Positions 25,016-33,124 of a stretch of 64,000 nt of DNA are shown piece by piece. Made by a program: the position numbers and the translations under genes. The first letter of the stretch is position 1; every line of letters begins with the position of its first letter. Below the pieces are notes generated by a model, which saw only the letters and a list, made by a program, of their open reading frames with translations, had not been told where the DNA came from and ran no database searches. Source of the DNA: Stigmatella aurantiaca. Lineage in GTDB: Bacteria > Myxococcota > Myxococcia > Myxococcales > Myxococcaceae. The DNA lies in NCBI RefSeq assembly GCF_900109545.1, contig NZ_FOAP01000006.1:310001-374000 (forward strand), written 5' to 3'.

Positions 25016-26473
25016 CTAGATGAGTTCCATGTAGCGCTCGAGCTCCCAGTTCGTGACGGCGCGCTCATACTGGCGCACCTCCCACTGGCGCGTGCGGACA
25101 TAGTGGTCCACGAAGTCTTCACCCAACAGTTCGCGCGCCCGTTCAGAGGACGACAGCAGCGCCACGGCCTCCTTGAGGTTGCGCGGCAGCGGTTGAGCGG
25201 TGGCCTCGTAGCCATTGCCCGCGCACACCGGCGGCGGCTCCACTTCGTTCTCGATTCCCCAGAGTCCCGCGGCCAGGCTGGCCGCCATGCCGATGTAGGC
25301 GTTCATGTCTGCTCCCAGCTGGCGGTACTCCAGGCGCATGGCCTTGGGGTTGTCGCCAATGACACGGATGGCGGTGGTGCGGTTCTCCCGGCCCCACGTC
25401 GCCGTGGTGGGCGCCCACGTGTTCTCCACGCTGCGCTTGTAGCTGTTGACGGTGGGCCAGTAGAGCGCCGTCAGCTCCGGCATCAGCGCCACCTGGCCGC
25501 CCAGGTAGTGCCGCATCGTCTGGCTCATGCCGTGCTGCCCGTTCGCGTCATAGAAGGTGTTCCGGTCGCCCTTGAGCGTCCACAGCGACTGGTGCACGTG
25601 ACCCGAGCACCCCGGCAGCTTCGCGTTCACCTTCGCCATGAAGCACGCCGTGAGGCCGTGGCGCGCGCAGATCTCCTTCACCACCGTCTTGAAGAGCACC
25701 GCCTTGTCCGCAGACTTCTCCAGGTCGTCATAGCGGATGGCCGCTTCGAACACGCCCGGGCCCGTCTCGGTGTGGAAGCCCTCGATGTCCAGCCCGAACG
25801 CGTTGCACCCATCGATGATGGCGTGCACCAGCCCCGAGTTCATCGAGGTGCGCAGCCACGAGTAGCCGAACATGCCCGGCGTGAGCGGCGTCAGGTTCTG
25901 GAAGCCCTTCTCCTTCAGGGACTGAGGCGTCTCCTTGAAGATGAAGAACTCGTACTCGGCGCCGAACTTGGGCAGAAAGCCCATGTCCCGCGCCCGGCGG
26001 CCAATCTTGTGCAGCAGCTGACGGGGGCTCGGCCCATACGCGGAGCCGTCCGCGTTGACGAAGTCGAGCAGGAACGCCGCCGTGTCCGGCTCCCAGGGGA
26101 TGATGCGGCCCGAGGACACATCCACATGCGCGCACGCGTCCGGGTAGCCCGTGTGCCAGCCCGTCACCTTCGTGTTGTCGAGCAGCTCGTCGGCCAGGTC
26201 CCACCCGAAGACGACGTCACAGAAGCCCAGGTTACTCTTGGCCGCCGAGAAGAACTTGTCCTTCGAGATGTACTTGCCGCGCCACACCCCGTCGATGTCC
26301 ACCGCGCCCACCTTCACCTTGCGGACGCCCTTCTGCTCGAACCACTGGTGCAGCGCATCCACCCCGGAGGGCTCGCGCTTCACGGGGCTCAGGCGCTCGC
26401 CCTTTGGCTTGGCGCGTGCATTGCGGGCCAGGACCGGTTGGGAGAAGACCTTCTTCTTGGGGCGGGTGGCCAT
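25016..26473 (-). CDS. glutamine synthetase-family ligase (gamma-glutamylpolyamine synthetase-like)
   Basis: A 485-residue member of the GS fold. Conserved blocks are the ATP-site region with EYEFFIF near residue 170, the Glu-binding ARHGLTACFMAKVNAKLPG-type segment (cut to family spacing), GSGHVHQSLW-like metal site (here GCSGHVHQSLW), and the Arg pair RENRTTAIRV. The basic N-terminal 35 residues are an extension. Length and motifs fit PuuA/GlnA-type III enzymes that glutamylate amines rather than housekeeping GlnA. The neighbours, an iron alcohol dehydrogenase downstream and a divergent class-I amidotransferase, suggest amine catabolism. Substrate is inferred. Confidence 0.88.
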   Translation of the reverse strand: MATRPKKKVFSQPVLARNARAKPKGERLSPVKREPSGVDALHQWFEQKGVRKVKVGAVDIDGVWRGKYISKDKFFSAAKSNLGFCDVVFGWDLADELLDNTKVTGWHTGYPDACAHVDVSSGRIIPWEPDTAAFLLDFVNADGSAYGPSPRQLLHKIGRRARDMGFLPKFGAEYEFFIFKETPQSLKEKGFQNLTPLTPGMFGYSWLRTSMNSGLVHAIIDGCNAFGLDIEGFHTETGPGVFEAAIRYDDLEKSADKAVLFKTVVKEICARHGLTACFMAKVNAKLPGCSGHVHQSLWTLKGDRNTFYDANGQHGMSQTMRHYLGGQVALMPELTALYWPTVNSYKRSVENTWAPTTATWGRENRTTAIRVIGDNPKAMRLEYRQLGADMNAYIGMAASLAAGLWGIENEVEPPPVCAGNGYEATAQPLPRNLKEAVALLSSSERARELLGEDFVDHYVRTRQWEVRQYERAVTNWELERYMELI

Positions 26474-26659
26474 CGGTGAGCGTCCTTGCGTTCCGTCGGA
26501 GAGAGGAGAAATGGAGAGACCCGGGACAACGGCGTTGGCACGGCGCTGGATTCAAAAGCGCCTGTTCCCCCTTCCGCCGGGTTCACAGACTGACCATTTC
26601 ATGCGCTGACGGTAGGGATGGCCCCCCAGGGCGGCAACCCGGGATCAGGGAGGTGGGCG

Positions 26660-27397
26660 GTGAAGAATGTTGTCTTGCTGAAAGCAGGGGATGCGGCCAC
26701 CGCGGTCCGGCGCTCCGCCGGGGACTACGACCGCTGGTTCCTTCAGACCCTGGGACTGTCCGGTTATCGATTCGACATTCTCCCTGCCCACCAGGGCGCG
26801 AAGCTGCCGGAGGACCTCTCGGGCTATGACGCGGTGATGATGACGGGCTCGCCCCTGTCCGTCACCCGGCTGGAGCCCTGGATGGAGCGCGCGGCGGAGT
26901 TCATGGTGAACGCGGCGGACCGGGGCCTGCCCGTGCTCGGGGTGTGCTTCGGGCACCAGCTCCTGGCGCATGCCTATGGCGGACGCGTGGGCCGCAATCC
27001 CCTGGGCCGGGAGATTGGCACCGTGGAGGTGCAGCTGACGAAGCAGGGGCGGGAGGATGCGCTCTTTCATGGGCTGCCCGAGCGCCTCGCCGTGCAGGCC
27101 ACCCACGAGGACATCGTCGTGGAAGCCCCCGCCGGAGCCACGGTACTCGCGGGCAATGCCAACACCGCCGTCCAGGCGCTCGCCTTCCGGCCCCACGTGC
27201 GGGGCGTGCAGTTCCACCCGGAGGTCCAGGTGGACACGATGCGCGCCCTCATCCACGCCCGGGCCGAGGGGCTGGAGGCCGAGGCGCTCGCCCGGGGCCA
27301 GCCCGCCGGGGAGCGCGTGCCCCGGCTGCTCGCGGGCGTGGCGCCCACCCCGGCCGGGCCGCGCATCCTGACGAACTTCCTCGAACGCTTCTCCTGA
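26660..27397 (+). CDS. class-I glutamine amidotransferase-like protein
   Basis: A 245-residue single-domain triad amidotransferase: GVCFGHQ near residue 94 carries the nucleophile Cys, and VQFHPEV near 184 the His-Glu pair. It resembles the GMP-synthase-like amidotransferases rather than the PuuD hydrolases, but the role could be gamma-glutamyl hydrolysis next to the divergent GS-like ligase. GGGAGG lies 6 nt before GTG 26660. No synthase domain is attached. Confidence 0.87.
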   Translation: MKNVVLLKAGDAATAVRRSAGDYDRWFLQTLGLSGYRFDILPAHQGAKLPEDLSGYDAVMMTGSPLSVTRLEPWMERAAEFMVNAADRGLPVLGVCFGHQLLAHAYGGRVGRNPLGREIGTVEVQLTKQGREDALFHGLPERLAVQATHEDIVVEAPAGATVLAGNANTAVQALAFRPHVRGVQFHPEVQVDTMRALIHARAEGLEAEALARGQPAGERVPRLLAGVAPTPAGPRILTNFLERFS

Positions 27398-27413
27398 CCC
27401 GGGGCCTTTTGCC

Positions 27414-27860
27414 GTGAACCGCCTCCTGTTGCTCCCCCTGCTGCTGCTGGCCTGCTCCGACCGGGACCTGTGTACCGAGGCCCCGCTGTGCGAGGAGGGC
27501 CGTGCCATCAACTGTGAGCCCTCGTGCCCCGTGGGCCCGTGCTCGACAGGCCCCAGCATCCTGTCCTGCGGCGAGGAGGCCGCCTGCACCATCGTGCCGG
27601 GCGACCTCGCCTCGCCCCGCTTCTTCCGCTCCCGCGCGCTGTGCGTGGAGGAGAGGTCCGCCTCGTGCGACCCCACCACCGCGGGGCCGCCCGTGTGCCT
27701 GGGCGATGGCCTCATCCGGGGGTGCAGCGAGTACAAGCGCGTCATCCGCGCCTCGTGCTCCCAGGCCGTCCTCTATTTCCAGGACATCGCGTGCTGCAGC
27801 GGGGCGGCCCCGGCGGATGGCGGGGTTCCGGATGGCGGCTCCCCGGATGGCGGCCCCTGA
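27414..27860 (+). CDS. cysteine-rich lipoprotein
   Basis: A 148-residue lipoprotein with a short signal peptide and lipobox LLLAC (Cys14). About fourteen further Cys in the mature part point to several disulfides, and it ends in a DGG-rich repeat tail. No family recognised; similar short Cys-rich lipoproteins occur elsewhere in this window. GTG 27414 follows the amidotransferase stop by 16 bp, so cotranscription is possible. The SD is weak. Confidence 0.65.
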   Translation: MNRLLLLPLLLLACSDRDLCTEAPLCEEGRAINCEPSCPVGPCSTGPSILSCGEEAACTIVPGDLASPRFFRSRALCVEERSASCDPTTAGPPVCLGDGLIRGCSEYKRVIRASCSQAVLYFQDIACCSGAAPADGGVPDGGSPDGGP

Positions 27861-27913
27861 GGTAGGGTCCCCGCCCCCGTCTCCTTCTCTTTCCCCTTCT
27901 CCAGGTCCGAACA

Positions 27914-28384
27914 ATGCCCTCGCGCTGGGACTACCTCTTCGAGACGAAGCCCATCCCCCTCATCGACCACCTGCTGGAGGAAGTCTCCAAGCTGCTGGTC
28001 AAGGACCTGGGCAACTGGCCTCCCCCGGTACAGGAGGTGGACCTGGACACGGGAGGGACCTTCGCGCCCCTGTTCCTGGAGCCCTCGGCGCGCCCCGCCC
28101 CGGCCGTCTACGCCGAGGCGCTGCGGCTGTCGCACTGGGAGATTGCGCGGGAGTTCGACGCCTACGACGACTACATGCGCAACAAGCGATACCTGGAGCG
28201 GGGCCTGGCCCCCACGGACCGGCTGTCCCTGCTCTTCCTCAACCGCTGGCTCGTCGAGCAGATGCTGGGCCTGGGCGAGGGCACCGAGGGCCGGGTGACC
28301 CGGCCGATGATGCGGCTGATTCTCGGCAAGGTCGAAACCAAGCTGCGTCAGGCCCCGCCCTCCCCCTCCGGCCTCCTCCTCTGA
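27914..28384 (+). CDS. hypothetical protein
   Basis: A 156-residue soluble protein, mostly helical, without signal peptide or recognised domain. The central part has the acidic/aromatic stretch EIAREFDAYDDYMRNKRYLE. Codon use is ordinary for the window. It lies 53 bp after the lipoprotein gene on the same strand. Confidence 0.6.
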   Translation: MPSRWDYLFETKPIPLIDHLLEEVSKLLVKDLGNWPPPVQEVDLDTGGTFAPLFLEPSARPAPAVYAEALRLSHWEIAREFDAYDDYMRNKRYLERGLAPTDRLSLLFLNRWLVEQMLGLGEGTEGRVTRPMMRLILGKVETKLRQAPPSPSGLLL

Positions 28385-28549
28385 GCGGGCAGCCCCTGCC
28401 CTCATTCCGCGGCTGACCCCGTGAAGGCGCTCACACTCAGGCTGTGCGCGCCCTCACAGCCGCCCAGCCGCTCCCAGCTCAGAGTGCTTCGTACCAGGGC
28501 GCGGGCCCCTCCTTGAACAACGCCCCCGCCGCGCTGGTTCGAGGCAGCC

Positions 28550-30016
28550 ATGTCCCGCGTCACGCACACCGAAGTCATTCGCCTCCACACCCTCTCCGCC
28601 CGCGAGCGCCAGCAGCTCACCGACCGCCTCTACGCCGTCCACCAGCAGATCTTCGATGGGGTGGACCGGGAGTCTTTCGCCCAATACGTCGTCGGCTCCA
28701 AGGCCGAGCACACGTGGCTCCTCCTCCACAAGAACGCCGCGGGAGACACCGTCGGCTATTTCGCCCTGCATCTGTTCGAGAAGCAGCTCGACGGAGCCCC
28801 TCTGGCCGTGTTTCGCGCGGAGGCGGGCTCGCTGCGCGCCTACCGTGGGGGCAACATCAACGCGCGCTTCTGGATGGAGCGCGTGGTGCGCTACGTGATG
28901 CGGCATCCCGGCCGGCGCGTGTTCTACATGGGCGCATTGGTGCACCCGTCCAGCTACTCCCTGTTCGCCCGGCACTGCGGCGAGGTGTGGCCGCGGCACG
29001 GGCAGGAGACGCCCCCCGCCCTGCTCTCCTTGATGACTTCCCTGGCCTCGGAGTTCGGCCTGGAGCAGGTGGATCCCGCCCGGCCCCTGGTCCGGCGGGT
29101 GGGTTGGTCCACGCGGGAGCCAGACGTGGAAAGCGAGTACTGGAAACACTGTGACAAGCCCGAGGTGCGCTACTTCCTCGCGTCCAACCCAGGCTATGGC
29201 CTGGGGCATGGCCTGGTGACGGTGGTGCCCCTTACCCTGGCCAACCTGCTGAGCATGGCCCGGTCCCTGCTGAAGCGCCGGCTGCGCCAGCCCCTGGAGA
29301 AGCTCACGGCCCGGATGCAGCGCGCGTGGCCCGGGGCCCTCCCGCGCTCCGCCCGGGACGTCCAGCAGTTGCGCCGTATCCCCTTCCTCGCCCACCTGGA
29401 TGACACCACCCTGCGTGGCCTGGCCGGGCACGCGGAGCGCCACGTGCTGCCCGCGGGCCAGCCAGTCTTCCATGCCGGGAGTGCCTGCGATGGGCTGTAC
29501 CTGATCGAGCGCGGCGCGGTCTACGTGATGGCCCCCACGGGCTCCGGAGAGACACTCGTGGACGAGCTGGGCAGCGGCGCCGTGTTCGGCGAAGGAGCCC
29601 TGCTCACGGGCGAACGCCGCTCGGCGTCCATCCGCACGGCGACGGCCTCGGTGTTGGTCCACCTCCCCCGCAGGGCGCTCCTGCCACTGCTGGACCAGGA
29701 TAGGCCTCTGCGGGAGGGGCTGTGGAAGACGTTCTCCGAACGGCGCTTCGATGATCTGGTGCGCGGACGCGATGGCTACGGGCACCTCGAACGCAAGCAC
29801 CGGCTCGACGTGTACCGGCACGGGGAACAGCGCGAGCTGGCACCGTGGCAGTGGCACGGGCTCGAGGCGGGCACCCAGCTCTTCGTGCCTTCGGGCACGC
29901 TGGAGTTCGAACACGAAGGGCTGGTGATGTCCCAGAGAGGAGCCCTGCTCATGGAGGTCCGCCAGCCGCTCCAGGTGAAGGTCCGGGAGACCACTCGGCT
30001 GGTCCTGCTGAAGTAG
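28550..30016 (+). CDS. cyclic-nucleotide-binding domain protein with N-terminal GNAT-like domain
   Basis: A 488-residue protein. The N-terminal 210 residues have the look of a GNAT-type acetyltransferase fold, with a TVGYFALHLF strand and a conserved RFWMERVVRYV region. A cNMP-binding domain occupies about 275-400: FHAGSACDGLYLIERGAVYV and the phosphate-binding-cassette-like VFGEGALLTGERRSASI with the Glu and Arg that contact cyclic nucleotides. The C-terminal 85 residues are beta-rich and unrecognised. The combination suggests a nucleotide-gated acetyltransferase, as for mycobacterial Pat, but in reverse domain order. GAGG lies 5 nt before the ATG. Confidence 0.75.
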   Translation: MSRVTHTEVIRLHTLSARERQQLTDRLYAVHQQIFDGVDRESFAQYVVGSKAEHTWLLLHKNAAGDTVGYFALHLFEKQLDGAPLAVFRAEAGSLRAYRGGNINARFWMERVVRYVMRHPGRRVFYMGALVHPSSYSLFARHCGEVWPRHGQETPPALLSLMTSLASEFGLEQVDPARPLVRRVGWSTREPDVESEYWKHCDKPEVRYFLASNPGYGLGHGLVTVVPLTLANLLSMARSLLKRRLRQPLEKLTARMQRAWPGALPRSARDVQQLRRIPFLAHLDDTTLRGLAGHAERHVLPAGQPVFHAGSACDGLYLIERGAVYVMAPTGSGETLVDELGSGAVFGEGALLTGERRSASIRTATASVLVHLPRRALLPLLDQDRPLREGLWKTFSERRFDDLVRGRDGYGHLERKHRLDVYRHGEQRELAPWQWHGLEAGTQLFVPSGTLEFEHEGLVMSQRGALLMEVRQPLQVKVRETTRLVLLK

Positions 30017-30087
30017 CCCCTCATTTCGAAGAAGCCCAGTCACTTCAAGGAGTTGCAGGTCAGACTGACTGCCCAAATCCCCAGCAA

Positions 30088-30300
30088 TTACGGGTGCTTG
30101 TGAAAATGAGGGGATACCTCGACCCTGGAGAGTGGGTAGAGGGCTCGATGGCCGATGTTGGGATAATACGCCGCGAGATAGAGCTCGCCTGCGATGGACA
30201 CCCACGCGTGCGTAGCGGGCTCAGGCAGCTCCACCTGCTTGAGCTCCGCGAGACAGTCGCAGATTGCGTTATTTGGGCGGAAAGATGGGAGGTAATCCAT
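30088..30300 (-). CDS. small hypothetical protein, second of an overlapping pair
   Basis: A 70-residue ORF with a protein-like composition (HAWVSIAGELYLAAYYPN) and no recognised family. It overlaps the end of the 112-residue gene upstream by 32 bp in another frame. No good SD was seen before ATG 30300, so translation may depend on coupling. An alternative GTG-started frame (30308-30060) is less protein-like. The stretch is less GC-rich than the neighbours. Confidence 0.4.
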   Translation of the reverse strand: MDYLPSFRPNNAICDCLAELKQVELPEPATHAWVSIAGELYLAAYYPNIGHRALYPLSRVEVSPHFHKHP

Positions 30301-30607
30301 TCAACCACGGAACGTTTTCCTCATCTTCATCGCCCTCTAGAACCGCGATTTCTTCTTCGGTCAGCCAAATGCCGTGTGCCTCCACAGCGAACGAGCACCC
30401 ATTGGTTAACTGCACCGCTTGAGAGATACCTTCATAGTCTCCTTTCAGGAGCAGCTCATGTGGCACAGGCTGGGTATAAAATATGGCATCTGTGCTTTGA
30501 GGATGTGCGTCCACCTCGCAGAGTTCATAGTACCGCTGTCCATCTTTGCCCTGACAAAGCGCCACATAGTAGCTGCGGCCTTTCACAACACTGCTTCTCT
30601 TCCACAT
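30269..30607 (-). CDS. small hypothetical protein, first of an overlapping pair
   Basis: A 112-residue acidic protein starting at ATG 30607 with GAGGGAA before it. The core (SYYVALCQGKDGQRYYELCE) looks like a small beta-sheet fold and the end is Asp/Glu then Pro rich (EGDEDEENVPW). No family recognised. It forms a pair with the 70-residue ORF downstream. The lower GC content and small size suggest acquired DNA, for example an orphan immunity or antitoxin-like protein, which is a guess. Confidence 0.6.
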   Translation of the reverse strand: MWKRSSVVKGRSYYVALCQGKDGQRYYELCEVDAHPQSTDAIFYTQPVPHELLLKGDYEGISQAVQLTNGCSFAVEAHGIWLTEEEIAVLEGDEDEENVPWLNGLPPIFPPK

Positions 30608-30674
30608 GTCAGCTTCCCTCGTGCTATCGTCTGACGCTGGCTTGTACTTGAGCCGATGATAGGCTGACGGGAAC

Positions 30675-30691
30675 CGAGCCTCTGAGGCTCG
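30675..30691. promoter_or_regulatory. 17-bp palindrome before the pseudokinase gene
   Basis: CGAGCCTC-T-GAGGCTCG is a perfect palindrome ending 6 bp before ATG 30698. Its right half contains the GAGG that serves as SD. It lies in the 90-bp divergent gap and could be an operator. Confidence 0.45.
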
Positions 30692-30697
30692 CCCGCC

Positions 30698-31627
30698 ATG
30701 ACCCTTCAGCCCTTCGGCAGCTACGAACTCCTCAACCGCTTCGGCCTGAGCGGCACTTCTGAGCTGTGGTTTGCGCTCCCGAAACAGCGCAGAGGAATCA
30801 ATAGACCCCTGCTCCTCAAGCGCATCCTTCCTCACCTCGCCGGCGATCACAGGGCCGCCGAGCTGTTCCTCCAGGAGGCGAAGCTCGGCGCCAGCCTCCA
30901 GCACCCGAATATCGTCCGGATCTTCGATTTCGGTGAGGTCCAAGGTATTCACTACATCGCCCGGGAGTTCGTCCACGGCAAGGACTTGCACAGCGTACAG
31001 CGCCTGGCGCGGCGCAGGACGTCCGTGCTCACCCACGAGCGGGCGCTCCGCATCATCTCCTCGGTCTGTGAGGCCCTGGCCTACGCCTACCACCACGTGG
31101 ATCATCTATGCCACCCGCTGAAGCGGGTCCATGGAGAGCTCGCCATGCGGCACATCCTCATTGGCAACGATGGAGCAGTGAAGGTGATCGGCTTCGGCAG
31201 TGGCAAGGTCACCGACCCGCAGCTCCTGATGCGCGGGGGAATCATCCCCGGCCGCTTCGACAGCATGGCCCCCGAGCAAATCATGGGCAAGGCCATGGAC
31301 CACCGCACGGACCTCTTCACCGCAGGCCTGGTGCTCTATGAACTGCTCACGGGGGTGCGCCCGCTCAAGCGCGAATCAGACGTGGAAACGGCCCGGGCTA
31401 CGCTCGAATGCCAGATCCCTCCCCCTTCCCAGATGGCCCAGGTTCCCACCGCGCTGGATGGCATTGTGATGAAGGCTCTGGCCAGGGCGCCGGACGATCG
31501 TTACCAGGATCCGCGTGACTTCCAGCTTGCCCTCGAGGCGTATCTGACTGCCCAGTGGGCGGAGCCAGGCTCCGAGAGCCTCACCGCGATGATGTGGAGA
31601 CTCTCAAAGGACAAGGACGAGTCATAG
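30698..31627 (+). CDS. serine/threonine protein kinase-like protein, probable pseudokinase
   Basis: A 309-residue Hanks-type kinase fold. The VAIK Lys survives (LLLKRILPH, Lys41) and so do the alpha-C Glu region (LFLQEAKLGASLQHPNIV) and an APE-like MAPEQIMG. The catalytic loop HRDxKPxN is HGELAMRHIL near residue 145, losing the catalytic Asp and the Mg-binding Asn, and the DFG motif is GFG near 165. Phosphotransfer is therefore unlikely; it may bind ATP or act as a scaffold. The glycine-rich loop is also degenerate (FGLSGTSEL). No transmembrane segment. Its 3' end abuts a decayed gene on the opposite strand. Confidence 0.85.
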   Translation: MTLQPFGSYELLNRFGLSGTSELWFALPKQRRGINRPLLLKRILPHLAGDHRAAELFLQEAKLGASLQHPNIVRIFDFGEVQGIHYIAREFVHGKDLHSVQRLARRRTSVLTHERALRIISSVCEALAYAYHHVDHLCHPLKRVHGELAMRHILIGNDGAVKVIGFGSGKVTDPQLLMRGGIIPGRFDSMAPEQIMGKAMDHRTDLFTAGLVLYELLTGVRPLKRESDVETARATLECQIPPPSQMAQVPTALDGIVMKALARAPDDRYQDPRDFQLALEAYLTAQWAEPGSESLTAMMWRLSKDKDES

Positions 31628-31629
31628 GT

Positions 31630-32534
31630 GTTGAACGTGAGGAACTCGCCCCGGTGAAAGGCCATCCCGAAGACATATACGGAGGGGCCGAGCGCATCCG
31701 CCAGGTGCCCACTCTGCTGCGCTGGAGTGGCGCACGTACCGGGCTTTCTCCGCCTCGAACCGCTGGCCCAGGGCATCGAGGTGCGCCCTCACCTCCGTCT
31801 GGTGCTCGGCTGGGAGCCTGCTGAAGCCCGGCTTGGGCAGGGCCAACCACCCGAGCGGCTCCTCGGAGTGTGTCCCCTGCACCGCGTCCACCTGGGACAG
31901 CCAGGCCTTCACGCGCGCCACGGCCTCGGGCGAGAACTGTATGTCCACGCCGTGGAACTTCCGCTTCTTCGTGTGAGAGGGGTCCTCGTTGTAGCGGCGC
32001 ATCCCTTGGAGGAGCGCCAGGACTTCCTCCCTGTTCCAGGCGGAGCCGCTCAAGAGCCTCGCGGGGTCTCCCCGGCCGTGGAGCACGCAGTCATTGAACG
32101 CGAGCCCTTCGGCGAAGTGCTCCTCCAGGGCGAAGACAGTGAAGCCCAGCTCCGTCACCAGGAACTCCAGCATGCGGTGCTTGAGCTGGAAGAACTCCCA
32201 GGTGCCGGGGGTGGCTTCGCCCAGTGCCACCACGCGCGTGTCCTTCAGCACCCGATTCAGCGGCGCCAAGTCCTCCAGGCCCCGCCCCGCCTCCACCCGC
32301 TTCAGCGGCACCACGGTCTGTTTCATCCACGCCACGGCGGCCTCGTCCATGGCCTTGTCCGCGGCCCGCGCCAGGCGCACCGTGACGGGCTCGCCCACCC
32401 GGGGCGCGTCCGCTGCATCACCGTCCGGGCAGGGGCACCCCCGCCTCGTCCACCACGGTGCCCTCCAGCACCTGGCCCCACGCCGGGGCCGTGGCGGGCA
32501 GCGGCTCGGCCTGGGGACGGGCCGAAGCACACCC
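31630..32534 (-). pseudogene. decayed erythromycin-esterase-family lipoprotein
   Basis: Three fragments in different frames add up to an erythromycin-esterase-like protein with an N-terminal carboxypeptidase-regulatory-like domain. A GCASARPQAEP lipobox remnant is preceded by an in-frame TAG (32535-32537) and leads to VLEGTVVDEAGVPLPG. After a frame break come LGEATPGTWEFFQLKHRML and FHGVDIQF. Near 31710 the frame breaks again and the middle of the catalytic domain is missing: the sequence jumps from RYVRHSSAAEW to GHLADALG and YVFGMAFHRGEF. The 3' end is lost against the pseudokinase gene. The intact family is about 400-450 residues. Confidence 0.85.
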
Positions 32535-32629
32535 CTATCCCATCACGCGCAACCACCACGGACGAAGGCGCATGTGGGCAGTCCGGTTCCTGGCGAGAAT
32601 GAACCGGACACGCCCATGCCCGCCTCTCT

Positions 32630-33120
32630 CGACAGGTTCAACGCTCTTGCAGCTGAACCGGCCCGAGTGGCACGTGCTCGAAGAAGACCTGCGGAGCTTC
32701 TCCGGGACTTCGTTCCGAGGCGTGGATCTGCTGGCGGGAGGCGTGCCCTGTCCCCCTTTTTCCATCGCCGGCAAGCAGCTGGGGGCCGACGATGAGCGAG
32801 ACCTGTTCCCCGAGGCCCTGCGCCTGGTGGGGGAGATCCGCCCCGCGGCGGTGATGCTGGAGAATGTCCGGGGACTCGCGGCGGAGCGCTTCGCGGACTA
32901 CCGCGCATCCGTCCTCGGCCGGCTGGAGCGGCTCGGCTACGTGGCCGCGTGGCGGGTGCTGAACGCCTCGGACTACGGCGTCCCCCAGCACCGTCCCCGC
33001 TTCATCCTCGTCGCGCGCCGGCCCTCCGCCACGAAGCACTTCGCCTGGCCCAAGCCCCACCGCGAGGTGCCCACCGTGGGCAATGCCATCGGAGACATGC
33101 ATCGGCGCTCCTCTCGTGCC
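32630..33120 (+). pseudogene. C5-cytosine DNA methyltransferase fragment
   Basis: About 160 residues of a Dcm-type methyltransferase remain: the catalytic PCPPFS motif in GGVPCPPFSIAGKQL, ENVRGL (motif VI), DYGVPQHRPRF (motif VIII) and TVGNAIGDM. The SAM-binding motif I is missing at the 5' end, and the target-recognition domain and motifs IX-X are missing at the 3' end, where homology stops a few bases before the end of the amidohydrolase gene at 33125. It is not functional as encoded. It probably belonged to a restriction-modification or orphan methylation gene cut by the neighbouring insertion. Confidence 0.85.
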
Positions 33121-33124
33121 GGTT

